From positions 1 through 10,107 of the forward strand of contig LSSL01007706.1 in assembly GCA_001953115.1 (NCBI GenBank): a stretch of DNA of 10,107 bases. The letters run 5' to 3'. This DNA comes from Smittium mucronatum. Its lineage: Eukaryota > Kickxellomycota > Harpellomycetes > Harpellales > Legeriomycetaceae. Below, one piece after another: positions 1-8,501 of this stretch. The notes under the pieces were generated by a model. It saw only the letters and a program-made list of their open reading frames with translations, ran no database searches and was not told where the DNA came from. Positions within the stretch are counted from its first letter, which is position 1. Each line of letters starts with the position of its first letter. A program made the translations under genes and the position numbers.

Positions 1-51
1 GATATAAGTGTATGAATTGATATTTAAATAATATGAAATTTCACTCAAGGT

Positions 52-339
52 TTAAAAATACTTTAGTATATGGAAAATTACTAGTTTTACCAGAATAAAA
101 TTTAATATATGAATATAACTACCAATACTATTATTCAAAAAAAATCTATTTATTATAAATTTTATCGAATAAAAATTACACTGAAAATACGTGCATATAG
201 AAATTGCCAAAAAAAAATCAATAACACCTAAAATATTAAGAGCAAAAAAAACACATAAAAACATAAACATATAAATAAAATAAAATAATATTAAAATTTT
301 TTTATGTGGCTGTACATGTGTTTTTTTTTGCATTTTCAA
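52..339 (-). CDS. Hypothetical small hydrophobic membrane protein
   Basis: A 95-codon frame starts at an ATG (337-339) with a short basic, polar N-terminus (MKMQKKTHVQPHKK). A long hydrophobic stretch of about 35 residues follows (roughly residues 15-52), then a polar middle and a second hydrophobic region near residues 76-95. This would suit a small membrane protein with two or three spanning segments. By hand count G+C is 22/15/14 at codon positions 1/2/3, a weak coding-like bias. It reaches a TAA at 52-54, but 17 more codons are open beyond it to the window edge, so the frame could be truncated by the window or by a point stop. An in-frame TGA at 349-351 lies four codons upstream of the ATG. 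The complementary strand is A-rich here, which makes T-rich hydrophobic frames arise easily by chance. I recognise no family. Confidence 0.35.
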   Translation of the reverse strand: MKMQKKTHVQPHKKILILFYFIYMFMFLCVFFALNILGVIDFFLAISICTYFQCNFYSIKFIINRFFLNNSIGSYIHILNFILVKLVIFHILKYF

Positions 340-1110
340 ATAATTTACTCAGAACAGTAGTGATAGATATGATTATTTATAAAAAAAAAGTGTTTATAAC
401 TTAATATTATTTATCACATTGTGTATTTTGTAATCATAACAATGCATTTTCCGTATGATTACACTCTCAATGTATTTGAAAGTGGAATATTTTAAATATA
501 ACCAATAATTAAGACCTTCAAAAAATAGTATAACATTATAAGTTTGGAACTCTAGACATTTATAGCTTAAAAAAAATTGAATAAAAAAAATAATTTTAAA
601 TTACAATTTATATACTAAAAAAGTATAAATATATGCTTTTAATTTCTGTTTAAATTTGATAATAACCACATATTTTAAAATAAAACTCTTTACAATCACA
701 ATTAATGTCGAAATTATTTATTAAAAAAATATTTTAGAAAAATTTCTCTTTGTGTTCTTTTTCTTTAAAATAATTATTTATTAGTCAAACTTAAAAAATG
801 AATTTTCCTGAGAATTTAATAAATCAAATTTATCAAAGAAAATTATTATAAAAAGAAAATATACTATAAAACTTCTGTAAATTATAAAAAAATCAAAATG
901 ATTCACAAAAAAATAAAATTCTACAAGAATAATTATTTAGATCTTTGATTGAATGAAAAGAAGATCTACTAAATATTAAGTTTACTACATGAGAAAAAAC
1001 TAATTTTTAATAGAAGATCATAATATAGGTTTTGAGTATAAAACAGAGAGTTTCAACATTATAATATGGGTCAATCGTGATAATCTAATTATGATAGCAA
1101 TTTATAATAA

Positions 1111-1123
1111 AGCGTTGAACGCT
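1111..1123. repeat. Small GC-containing palindrome
   Basis: AGCGTT and AACGCT form perfect 6-base inverted arms around a single G. Arms with three G/C bases each are uncommon in this A+T-rich region. The site is too short to be a terminator and no gene adjoins it. A protein-binding site or chance are both possible. Confidence 0.3.
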
Positions 1124-1200
1124 AAATATATCTTTTAATATTTCAAATACCAAAATTCTGAAATAAAATTTTAAAAATGAAAGAAAAAAATTAATAGTAT

Positions 1201-1230
1201 ATAATAAAAATAAAAATAAAAATAAAATAA
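1201..1230. repeat. A-rich microsatellite (TAAAAA-like units)
   Basis: Imperfect tandem copies of a TAAAA/TAAAAA unit fill this segment. It is low-complexity sequence typical of non-coding DNA in very A+T-rich genomes and recurs at 6051-6127. Confidence 0.7.
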
Positions 1231-1586
1231 GAATATCTTAAAAATATAATCCATCATAGCTGCTGAATATAAAAATCAAAGCCTTGAAAATACAGCTATT
1301 CATTGAAAAATTTAGAAATTTCCAAGCAATGCGTTTTTTTGACTTTACAATCCCCCAAAGATTCTTAAACCTTTTAGTAATATTATTCTTTATCACAAAT
1401 TTTTTATGAAATCTGATTTAATTAAAAATAATAAAAATAAAATGGAGATTAAAAAACCTCTTATACAGAAAATTTAATGAAAACTCTATAATTTTAATTA
1501 TATTTTACTTGTAGAGATATTTAAAAGGTATTAACAGAAAAAATATCATTTTGAATTACTATAATTAGGCATATATTCCAAGTTAT

Positions 1587-1769
1587 ATGCAGTCAAAAAT
1601 CACACTTTTTTTTATTTTCGAACTTTTATTTTTAATTCTGTTGAACCTCTAGGTAGATCCAAATTACGACGGTATAGATAAAAATATGGGTTTATATAAA
1701 CTAAAAATTTATGATCTTATCCTTCAAAAAATAGTTTTCAGATTTTGGATCAATCTGAATGTAAAATAA
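1587..1769 (+). pseudogene. Possible decayed gene start with hydrophobic leader
   Basis: An ATG at 1587 opens 21 codons that translate to a short polar start followed by a strongly hydrophobic leader (TLFFIFELLFLILLNL), resembling a signal peptide or membrane anchor. A TAG at 1650-1652 stops it. The same frame then runs 38 codons (beginning VDPNYDGIDKNMGLYKLKIY) to a TAA at 1767-1769. G+C by codon position over 60 codons is about 21/7/17, high at position 1 but not lowest at position 3. Two forward frames are stop-poor between 1240 and 1870, so the correct frame is not certain. It could be a gene killed by a nonsense change, a chance frame, or a leader exon. No family is recognised. Confidence 0.2.
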
Positions 1770-2080
1770 GACTTGATGTACGAAAAAAAAATCTTATTAA
1801 TAAATAGCTAGAAAGTAAAAAAAACTACTATTAAAAAAAGAATATTAAAATTTTTGATTCGCAAGTGATGTAAAATTCATTTAATTAAAGTCATACACAC
1901 AAGTTTAAACAGTTAAAAATACTGTAATATTGCATAATTTAAGCTTTTTAAATTTCCTTAAGAAAAAAATAGAGCGAAAAAAAAGTCCTTTATAATTTTA
2001 AAATATCAATTTTTTTTATTGCCTCTTTATTTTCTTATTTTATAATAAAAAAACTTTTAGTACTTCCACCTTATTGATAT
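1770..2080. other. No supported gene
   Basis: The frame used at 1587-1769 continues here with stops at 1809-1811 and 1866-1868 and further ones beyond. Nothing else stands out apart from A/T homopolymers. Confidence 0.5.
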
Positions 2081-2350
2081 TTAATCTACCAATGGTAAAA
2101 GGCCTCGAAATTTAGAATATTGATTTTTCTCGGCTTCTCTAGGCGCTCTTCTAATAATACCTCTTGGTTTACTTATTATTAATATTGACCTTTAAATAAA
2201 AGTTATTTTTCTAATAAATACAAAAATTAATTGATCAATTATATATCCAATTTTAGCTTGGTTTAGTGGATAAATTAATACAATTAAAAAAAAAAAATTT
2301 AAAGAGGTTTTACTCTTTAGATGATAGTTTTCGCTTATATGAATAAAATT
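2081..2350 (-). pseudogene. Gene-like fragment in the G+C-rich patch
   Basis: On the minus strand one frame gives 52 open codons (2350 down to 2195), a TAA at 2192-2194, then 36 open codons ending in a TAA at 2081-2083. Only one internal stop in 89 codons is seen, where about seven would be expected by chance. G+C by codon position is about 27/25/11, the low third position typical of coding sequence. The first part is partly hydrophobic (FFFLIVLIYPLNQAKIGYII). The second part is polar and basic (SKPRGIIRRAPREAEKNQY) and coincides with the most G+C-rich 60 bases of the window. There is no ATG within the segment. An in-frame ATG at 2417-2419 lies upstream, but a TAA at 2399-2401 and a TGA at 2351-2353 intervene. 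It could be an exon of a spliced gene or a decayed gene. I do not recognise the protein. Confidence 0.33.
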
Positions 2351-2353
2351 TCA

Positions 2354-4388
2354 CTTGAAGCTAAGTAGTGGAAAAATTAATTCCCCATATTTTTTATATT
2401 ATATAAATATGTAAAACATTTTAAATTTAAATAAACTTGTATCTATACATTTATATTTATAAAAAATATTATTAGATGTTGTTTCAAAGATAATAAACTT
2501 TTTTTTATTTTGAAAATATAAATATAAAAATAATCGTTATTTTAAAAATAGACCAAATTCAAAAGAAAAAACTATTTATTGTGATTTTAATAGTCTATAA
2601 GTAATATAATGACTTTTTTAAAGCTTTCATAATTTTTTTTTTCAAAAAAACAACAAATAATAGTGATTTTTGAACTTTTTTATTTGTTAATTTTTTTGTT
2701 TATCACCGGAAAAAGAATAATAATTTTTTCTTCATTATGTAAAATAAAAAGATTAGAGCAACCGTATCTACCATAAAATCTCGAAAAAAAAATTGAAGAA
2801 ATCAAATATCTCGCATTTTAATTTTAGGTTAAATTGTAAAAACGGATCAGATTAGATTGAAAGAAACCAAATTAAGTAAATTTGAATCGAATATTTAAAA
2901 TAAAAATCAAAAGTTAATTAACGTGTCAATTTAAGTAAAAAAAAATCAATTCAGTTATAATTTAATAAATTTTTTTATCAGATTAGGTAAATATTTTTTT
3001 AAAAAATGCTCCAGTTTGAATCAAAAAATAATCAACATTGGCTAATTAAAATAAAAAAGGACTAAATTAACCATTGCTTAAGCAAAGTTGTACCCATGAA
3101 ATTTGGAGAAATTTGAAATCCATCTAACTGATTTATTTATTCAAAACTAAAATAAAAATTTTCAGTTTGTTAAAAATTATAGGGTTTTGAGGGTTATTTT
3201 ACATCATAAATCGCATAAATTTATTCTCCATATTATAAAATCATTAAGAATTTTCGATTTTAATTTCGAAAATTTTATAAAAGGAATGTATTTTATACAT
3301 CTCTAAATGGTTATATAAAAAATTTTAGGGTTAAAGACATGTAACCTTCCATAAATTTGAATCTTAAGTACTTGTTTTTTCATTTATTTGATCAATTCCG
3401 ACCCTTTCAAAACTGGTGGCGGTAAAATAGCATTTATTTTTTATTATATATTTATATAAAAAAATATTAATTATATATTATTGTATGAATAAAGTGATTT
3501 GGCAAATTGGATTTTTATAAGAAGCAAATAGGAGTAGGAAAATATTTTAGATCTGGAAGTTTAATACATTTTTTTACCTAATTTGATTTAAAATTTATCC
3601 GTGTGTACCTAAATTGATTTTTTTCAATCAAATTTGACTTGATTTAATTTATTAAACTTAATTTTACCTATAGATCATTTTTCATTTTAAAAAATTAAAT
3701 AAGTAAAATTTATTTTAAAAAACTAATTTTTTTCAAAAATAAAAATTAATATATCTTTAAATATCAAATTTTTGCTACTATTAAGAAATTATTTAAGATG
3801 TTTTAAAAAAACATCTAATTAAAATTTCATATTACAGATAAAATCAAAATTAAATGAAAGAACAGAGGTGAGAAACTCATTATAGACTCAACATTCTAGT
3901 TTATAATCAAACGAATGAAATTTTGAAAAGAGAGAAAACCCCCCCAAAAAAAAGCTCAATTATATTTAAAGAAGGATTTAACGCAGATGAAAATGTTTAA
4001 AAGTTTATACTCTTGGGATATTTCTTCGGATAGTTTAAATTGGGGCTTCTAAAACATTTCTATTAAAAATAAGTAATTTTATCGGTATTTTTTGGAAATA
4101 AAGTATTTAATCTAGGATAATAAAGAAAAAATTAAATGAAAATAAAAATAAAAATATCGATTTTATTTTTTCTAAAGACAAAAAATTATACCAGAACCAA
4201 AAAAAATACGTACAGATTTTTCATAATTGGAAAATATACATATAAAATCGTATAAAGATTCAAGAAATTGCAACCAAAACAGATAAAACAACTAGAAATA
4301 TAATAATTATATCAGTTGAAGTTTCAACAATTCTTTCAGAACTTAAAATCAGTCATCAAATTAAAGTAAAATTTAAAAAATGATACCA
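2354..4388. other. Long gene-less stretch
   Basis: I find no supported gene in standard code on either strand. The longest pieces are short and lack consistent codon periodicity. A run of seven C at 3939-3945 is the most unusual string. A 21-codon ATG frame lies at 3987-4052. If TAA and TAG were sense codons, a plus-strand frame would be free of TGA from 3872 to 4861; this is treated in the findings and is not annotated as a gene. Confidence 0.5.
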
Positions 4389-4583
4389 TTAATTTTTTGA
4401 AAAATAGAATATAAAAAAATTTTCTTCATAATTTTTTAATCCAACTTTTTGGAACTTTATACTCATTAAATCTTGATAATCATTAAAAGATATATAATTT
4501 ACTACATAAATATATAATTTTACCGTTATTAGAAAGGTGCTTCCTAATAAGTATTTATTAACCCTAAAAAGAAAAAAAAACAT
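4389..4583 (-). CDS. Hypothetical short protein with one hydrophobic segment
   Basis: A 64-codon frame from an ATG at 4581-4583 to a TAA at 4389-4391. The frame is open six codons further upstream to a GTG, but a eukaryotic reading favours the ATG. The N-terminal third is hydrophobic (FFFLF, then a segment around LLGSTFLITVKLYIYVVNYI) and the rest is polar with several N, D, K and E residues. G+C by codon position is about 15/9/10, weakly coding-like. Its start lies two bases from the start of an oppositely oriented short frame. Frames of this size occur by chance at this composition. No family is recognised. Confidence 0.25.
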   Translation of the reverse strand: MFFFLFRVNKYLLGSTFLITVKLYIYVVNYISFNDYQDLMSIKFQKVGLKNYEENFFIFYFSKN

Positions 4584-4585
4584 CA

Positions 4586-4690
4586 ATGAAAAGAATGACA
4601 CGAAAAAATATGAATACAGAGAAAACTAAAGATATAGAGAAAGCAGATGAAGATGAAGATGAAATATCCAAAGCAAAAAAAATAAATTAA
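4586..4690 (+). CDS. Very short charged open frame
   Basis: A 34-codon frame from an ATG to a TAA, with almost no hydrophobic residues. It starts MKRMTRKNMNTEKTK, passes through an acidic D-E repeat (residues 21-26) encoded by three GATGAA copies, and ends lysine-rich. Such low-complexity charged peptides occur in real A+T-rich eukaryotic proteins, often as parts of larger ones, but also arise from simple repeats. Under a code with TAA as sense it would continue. It is probably not an independent gene. Confidence 0.15.
   Translation: MKRMTRKNMNTEKTKDIEKADEDEDEISKAKKIN
4646..4663 (+). repeat. Hexanucleotide repeat (GATGAA)x3
   Basis: Three exact tandem copies of GATGAA. In the frame starting at 4586 they encode alternating D and E. 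Confidence 0.8.
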
Positions 4691-6050
4691 TTTGACTATA
4701 TAAACCAAATCAATTTATAAAATAATTTTTTATAAAATAATCTATAATATTAAAAGCCAAAATAAGTTTCAAAGTTACTTCTTGCAGCAATTTTAAATAA
4801 GTTACAAGATATGTAAATATACGAAGATTTGAATTAGAGATATTAATTAAATTAAATTTTTTGAGTCAGATGAAGATTTTGAAAAGCTTGGAAATCCAAA
4901 AATATTATGATTTCTTTTTAAAAAAATCAATAAAAATATAAACCAACCGAATTAAAAACAAAATAAAGTTAAGCTTATCAAAATCAATATATGATCTACA
5001 CATAACCCTAAATCCATTGATTTTTCTTATTGAATAATAGATGTAATTCTTGTTTAACGAATATTTTGAAATGGATAATTAATAAAAAAATTCTATACAC
5101 AAAAAACCCCCAATAAATTAATAGTTTTTAGTTTTAAAATAAACGAGATATTGATAAATTTTAGCTGGAGTATTGGGCGTGGTGTTCATAATAGTTTCAA
5201 AAAAATATTTCATAAAATATTCTCATAAATATGTGGAAAAAATGAGCCCAAAATAATTAAAATTCTTCATTATATTACTCAAATAAACAATTTCCCCCTA
5301 AAATATGGATTTAAAGCTAATTTGCACAATTTTTTTGTTGGAAAAGAATTTTGCCTGAATAAATATATTTGAAAGAAATAATTATTAAGTTTTATTTTTC
5401 ATCGATTGAACGATTAAAATCAATAACTTGATCTTGATAAGTATTATAATAATATTTTAACCTACGAAATGCTCACTAAAAGCTTCATCTTCTCTGAAAA
5501 AATTATCTAAATTTAATCGAAATTTTTTGAATTTTTTACTAAAAACTTTTAAATATTAATACTATTTTATATATTATAGTATTTACTTAAATATTATTAG
5601 CCGTATTATTATAAATATCTCATAAAAATAATAATAGAATAATATAACATATAACTTCTTTATTTCAAAATAAATCAATAAAAAAACTGTTTACTAAAAC
5701 CTTTCAAGCCCAAAATCTCCAAAATTAAGCCGATTAGTAAAAAAATTTCAACATATTCAATCTTTTATACCTATTTATTAGTCTTAAAAAAATCTCACCA
5801 AAAGTTATTAATTAGTAAAAAAGTGATAAAATATGCTACAACTGTTTTTTTAGGCTTATATTAAGCAAATATATATGATCATTTTTATTCAGTTTATAGA
5901 ATTAAATTTCATAAATAGATTCAAATTCAATGCCTAGGGAAAATTGGTTTCAGTTTGAGAAAAAAAAGTCAAAAATTTGATATATTTAATTCTTTTTTAG
6001 AATTTTATGTTGAAAGGTAAGGATTTCAGATACTTTCATCTCGGGATGTT

Positions 6051-6127
6051 ATAAAAAATAAAATAAAAACTCAAAAAAATAAAAACTAATTAAATAAAAA
6101 TAAAAATAAAAGTAAAAATAAAAATAA
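6051..6127. repeat. A-rich low-complexity tract (TAAAAA-like units)
   Basis: Degenerate tandem TAAAA/TAAAAA units with a few substitutions. It is the same repeat type as at 1201-1230 and is probably slippage-derived non-coding sequence. Confidence 0.7.
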
Positions 6128-6460
6128 CGAAAAATATGTTATTTAACGGATTTTTTCGATGGAAGTGACCGTTTTAAGGTTATCTTTGATAATTTTAAAA
6201 ATTAAGGTTTATATAACTAAATATATATTAAGTTCTTTCATCTTATTAGAGTATATGCAAAAGCAGCTAAGAATTCAGAAAATCATACAATTTTTATTAA
6301 TTTATTAAAAGGAATTCTTAAATAATTCTTAACTATGTAAATGTGGAGATTAAATTCATAAAGATAAAATGCGGGAAAATCAGTACATAGAAATAATACT
6401 TATAGATGTACGCTGAAATTAGGAAGAAAAAAAACCGCAACATGATAATCAAAAAATAAG

Positions 6461-6482
6461 AGCCAAATGGAAGCCAAATGGA
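6461..6482 (+). repeat. Perfect 11-bp tandem duplication
   Basis: AGCCAAATGGA occurs twice with no spacer and no mismatch. The unit contains five G/C bases, so it is not ordinary A+T simple sequence. It may reflect a recent slippage or repair duplication. Confidence 0.8.
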
Positions 6483-7388
6483 AAAAACATTGTATTAAAA
6501 CATAACTTGAAACAATATAAACAAAAAAGTGAATAGCTCATGAAAATTTAGTAATTAGTATTCAATTACAGCTTGTGAATTTTATAGAAAAAACACACTG
6601 GATAAAAACTTTTATTAGTAACACTTTTAACAATAACTAAATTTAATTTCGATTTCATATCTTATTTTTAGTTAATAACTATCGGATAAAACATGCCATA
6701 AACAAATTTGAATCAAATTCATACTTTAACAAATTTCAGTATTTAAACGCGATGAAGACGGGGATCATTTTTCATACCACCCACTTTTGATGTCAAAATA
6801 TACTGAAGAAAGTCTAATTAAAATATATATATAGTTTTTCTATGCCATAAATTTTTTTTATTGTTTGCATTTGACACTTTAATATTGATTTTCATTTGCC
6901 TTAAACTTAAAACTTCAGTAAATAACTCACTTTAATAAGATGATTAAAACCAATTTTATCAAAAAAATAAATTTTATAGGCTTAATTTCACTGTGCAAAA
7001 ACTCTTACTCAATGTAAATTGATAAACATCAACTTAGTGTTGTTTTATCAATAATTATGATTTTTTTCTATTGACTAATTGTATATTTAGCCTTCTATGA
7101 ATCTTATGCATAAACTTTAAATACTTGAGAGATTATTTTGAGTTTATTAAATATAAATAGGAAAAATAAATTCAATTCATGATAATAAATCATATTTCTG
7201 AAAAATTAAAAAAAATTGCTTTATTTTATTTACTGAACAAATGTTTTAGGAAACTTAATCCTATAAATCCGAAAATTTAGGCAATGAGCTGATAACAAGT
7301 AATATTAAAAACACAAATATAGCTTCGAGTATTTTTTGTTTGTTTTTCTAATAAAAACTTAATTTTTTTCTCATGTTAAAAATATTTT

Positions 7389-7437
7389 TGCCTTAAGGCA
7401 TTATTTAAAATTAAGTTTTTTTTTTCGATTCGCGAAT
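7389..7437. repeat. Two GC-containing palindromes close together
   Basis: TGCCTTAAGGCA (7389-7400) is a perfect 12-base palindrome and ATTCGCGAAT (7428-7437) a perfect 10-base one. A long T-run (7416-7425) lies between them. Neither has a loop, so an RNA terminator hairpin is unlikely. They could be binding sites for dimeric proteins or chance. Confidence 0.35.
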
Positions 7438-7984
7438 TCTCAATAAAATATAAAATAACTATATATTGATAAGTTTAATATTTTTACAGAGCAGTATATG
7501 ATCAGGAGAGCAATCAAAATAAAAAATTTAATCTCTTAAAAAACTGAAACTTATACAAATTATTTCCATCAAATTTTAATAAATGTAAAATTCAAAGAAA
7601 AAAAAGATCCCTTCTGAACATTTTGAAGTGTAAATCAAAATAATCAAAATAAAAATAGGCTACTCTAAAGTAATAAAAAAGTATAAACCACAGTTTATTA
7701 TCACTTCAATAAAAATATTTTCTAATTTCAGTATGATCTGAGAATTGATGAGTATTATGATTCTATTCCTATGTAATTTTATACCAATATACAAGCAAAT
7801 AACTGCCATTAGTTTAATGAAAAAAGATTAAAAGCAACAAAATTTCTTAAAATAAATATTTATTTAATTCTTATAAAATAAAATAGAATATGTAACTATA
7901 AATATAATTTTATATTTCTGATTAATTTATTTTACACAAAAAAATTAAAATAGGAAAATTAAAAGAAAAAATTTAAAAACAAAA

Positions 7985-8239
7985 ATGATTTTGGAAAATG
8001 AATATGAAAATGGGGGAATTTTTGGTAGATATTCGTATCCATATATTTTAGAATACTCTCCGGAACCTGTGAACATGAAATATTTGATATTTTAAAAAAA
8101 AATCATAAAAATTCTCTCAATGGCTTCGAATATTCGATTAGAAACAACTATTAAATCTATAAAAGGTGGTTTCCCAGTTATAGATATCAGAATTAACGGA
8201 TAAATTTATTATATTTTCCCTATTGAAAATTTGCAGTGA
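7985..8239 (+). pseudogene. First segment of a gene-like locus
   Basis: An ATG at 7985 opens 36 codons (MILENEYENGGIFGRYSYPY near the start) to a TAA at 8093-8095. The same frame continues through a second ATG at 8120 (MASNIRLETTIKSIKGGFPV) to a TAA at 8201-8203 and a TGA at 8237-8239. That is two internal stops in 84 codons where seven or eight would be expected. G+C is about 30% at codon position 1, 26% at 2 and 24% at 3, and the segment is clearly richer in G+C than its left flank (about 10% at 7921-7980). Residue composition is balanced, with G, P, E, Y and R, unlike the K/N/I/F-only peptides of the background. It may be an exon or the 5' part of a decayed gene continuing in other frames downstream. 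No family could be assigned. Confidence 0.3.
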
Positions 8240-8262
8240 TTAAAAATGATACAGAAGATTAA

Positions 8263-8436
8263 ACCTGGGTTTTTATTTTTCTCTGTAATTGGGTTAAAAG
8301 TTATTGCTCGGATTATAATCATATAATTAGTAGTGAGTTTGTTATCTCAAATAGAAAAATCATTGAAATATATTCATATCTAATTAAAGAGGATAAATTT
8401 ATTTTTTTATTAAGCGAAAATCGGTCGTTTATTTAA
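8263..8436 (+). pseudogene. Second segment of the gene-like locus (shifted frame)
   Basis: A 57-codon stop-free run in the next frame, between TAA codons at 8260-8262 and 8434-8436, with no ATG. The peptide has W, C, S, D, E and H residues (for example WVFIFLCNWVKSYCSDYNH and EFVISNRKIIEIYSYLIKE). G+C by codon position is flat (13/15/13), so the case rests on its place between the first and third segments. A GTGAGT that matches a eukaryotic donor site lies inside it at 8333-8338. If spliced from there to the CAG ending at 8508, the length (176) would bring this frame into that of the third segment. That model is speculative. Confidence 0.2.
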
Positions 8437-8501
8437 TACAAAAAACCATGGTTTAATTAAAGACACAATTTATTAAGTTATATGTAATATGTAATATTTA
8501 A

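Larger units (their letters stand above)
340..1586. other. Gene-less A+T-rich stretch
   Basis: I see no gene I can support. Short open pieces exist: 17 codons from an ATG at 442-495 (plus), and a 49-codon plus-strand frame at 1260-1406 with no start codon until 1338. All three plus frames give plausible-looking peptides around 1260-1400, which shows how uninformative peptide appearance is in this DNA. A run of five C lies at 1352-1356. Otherwise the stretch is A/T homopolymers and simple A-rich sequence. Confidence 0.6.
4691..7984. other. Long stretch without a supported gene
   Basis: No standard-code frame here reaches 70 codons. C-runs of five lie at 5107-5111 and 5294-5298; the second precedes an ATG (5304) that opens only 17 codons. 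A CCC triplet also precedes a minus-strand ATG (6037-6039) that opens 17 codons. Fragments on both strands around 5400-5560 translate to plausible peptides, so neither can be preferred. Simple repeats, an 11-bp duplication and two GC-containing palindromes are listed separately. Confidence 0.5.

Noticed and set aside
2006..2419. A minus-strand alternative-code gene with a 21-base intron (2334-2354)
   Set aside because: It needs both an unusual code and a very short non-canonical intron. Only the stop-poor core at 2081-2350 is supported without those assumptions.
3854..4910. A plus-strand ciliate-code gene with introns of 18 and 25 bases (3868-3885 and 4813-4837) from an ATG at 3854 to a TGA at 4908
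   Set aside because: GT...AG pairs of that size around a TGA are easy to find in this DNA, and the TGA-free length is within chance. I kept the codon-position counts as a finding but did not annotate the gene.
5403..5700. Minus-strand peptide fragments (for example FFREDEAFSEHF and YQDQVIDFNRSIDEK) that look like a frameshifted gene
   Set aside because: The plus strand of the same bases gives equally plausible peptides. Stop density on the minus strand across 5400-6039 is close to chance, and the joins required were chosen by eye.
6014..6028. GTAAGG...TTTCAG looking like splice sites
   Set aside because: The interval is about 14 bases, too short for a spliceosomal intron, and no reading frame needs it.
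6925..6930. Minus-strand GTGAGT donor-like site following 25 open codons
   Set aside because: No supported exon lies on either side and no matching acceptor could be preferred. A single hexamer match is expected by chance.
8120..8330. Loose resemblance of the translated pieces to a FLYWCH-type zinc finger, which would imply a MULE transposon remnant
   Set aside because: The match needs a frameshift and a read-through stop, and the paired histidines are missing. It rests on a few G, Y, W and C positions from memory, so it is not strong enough to name a family or mobile element.
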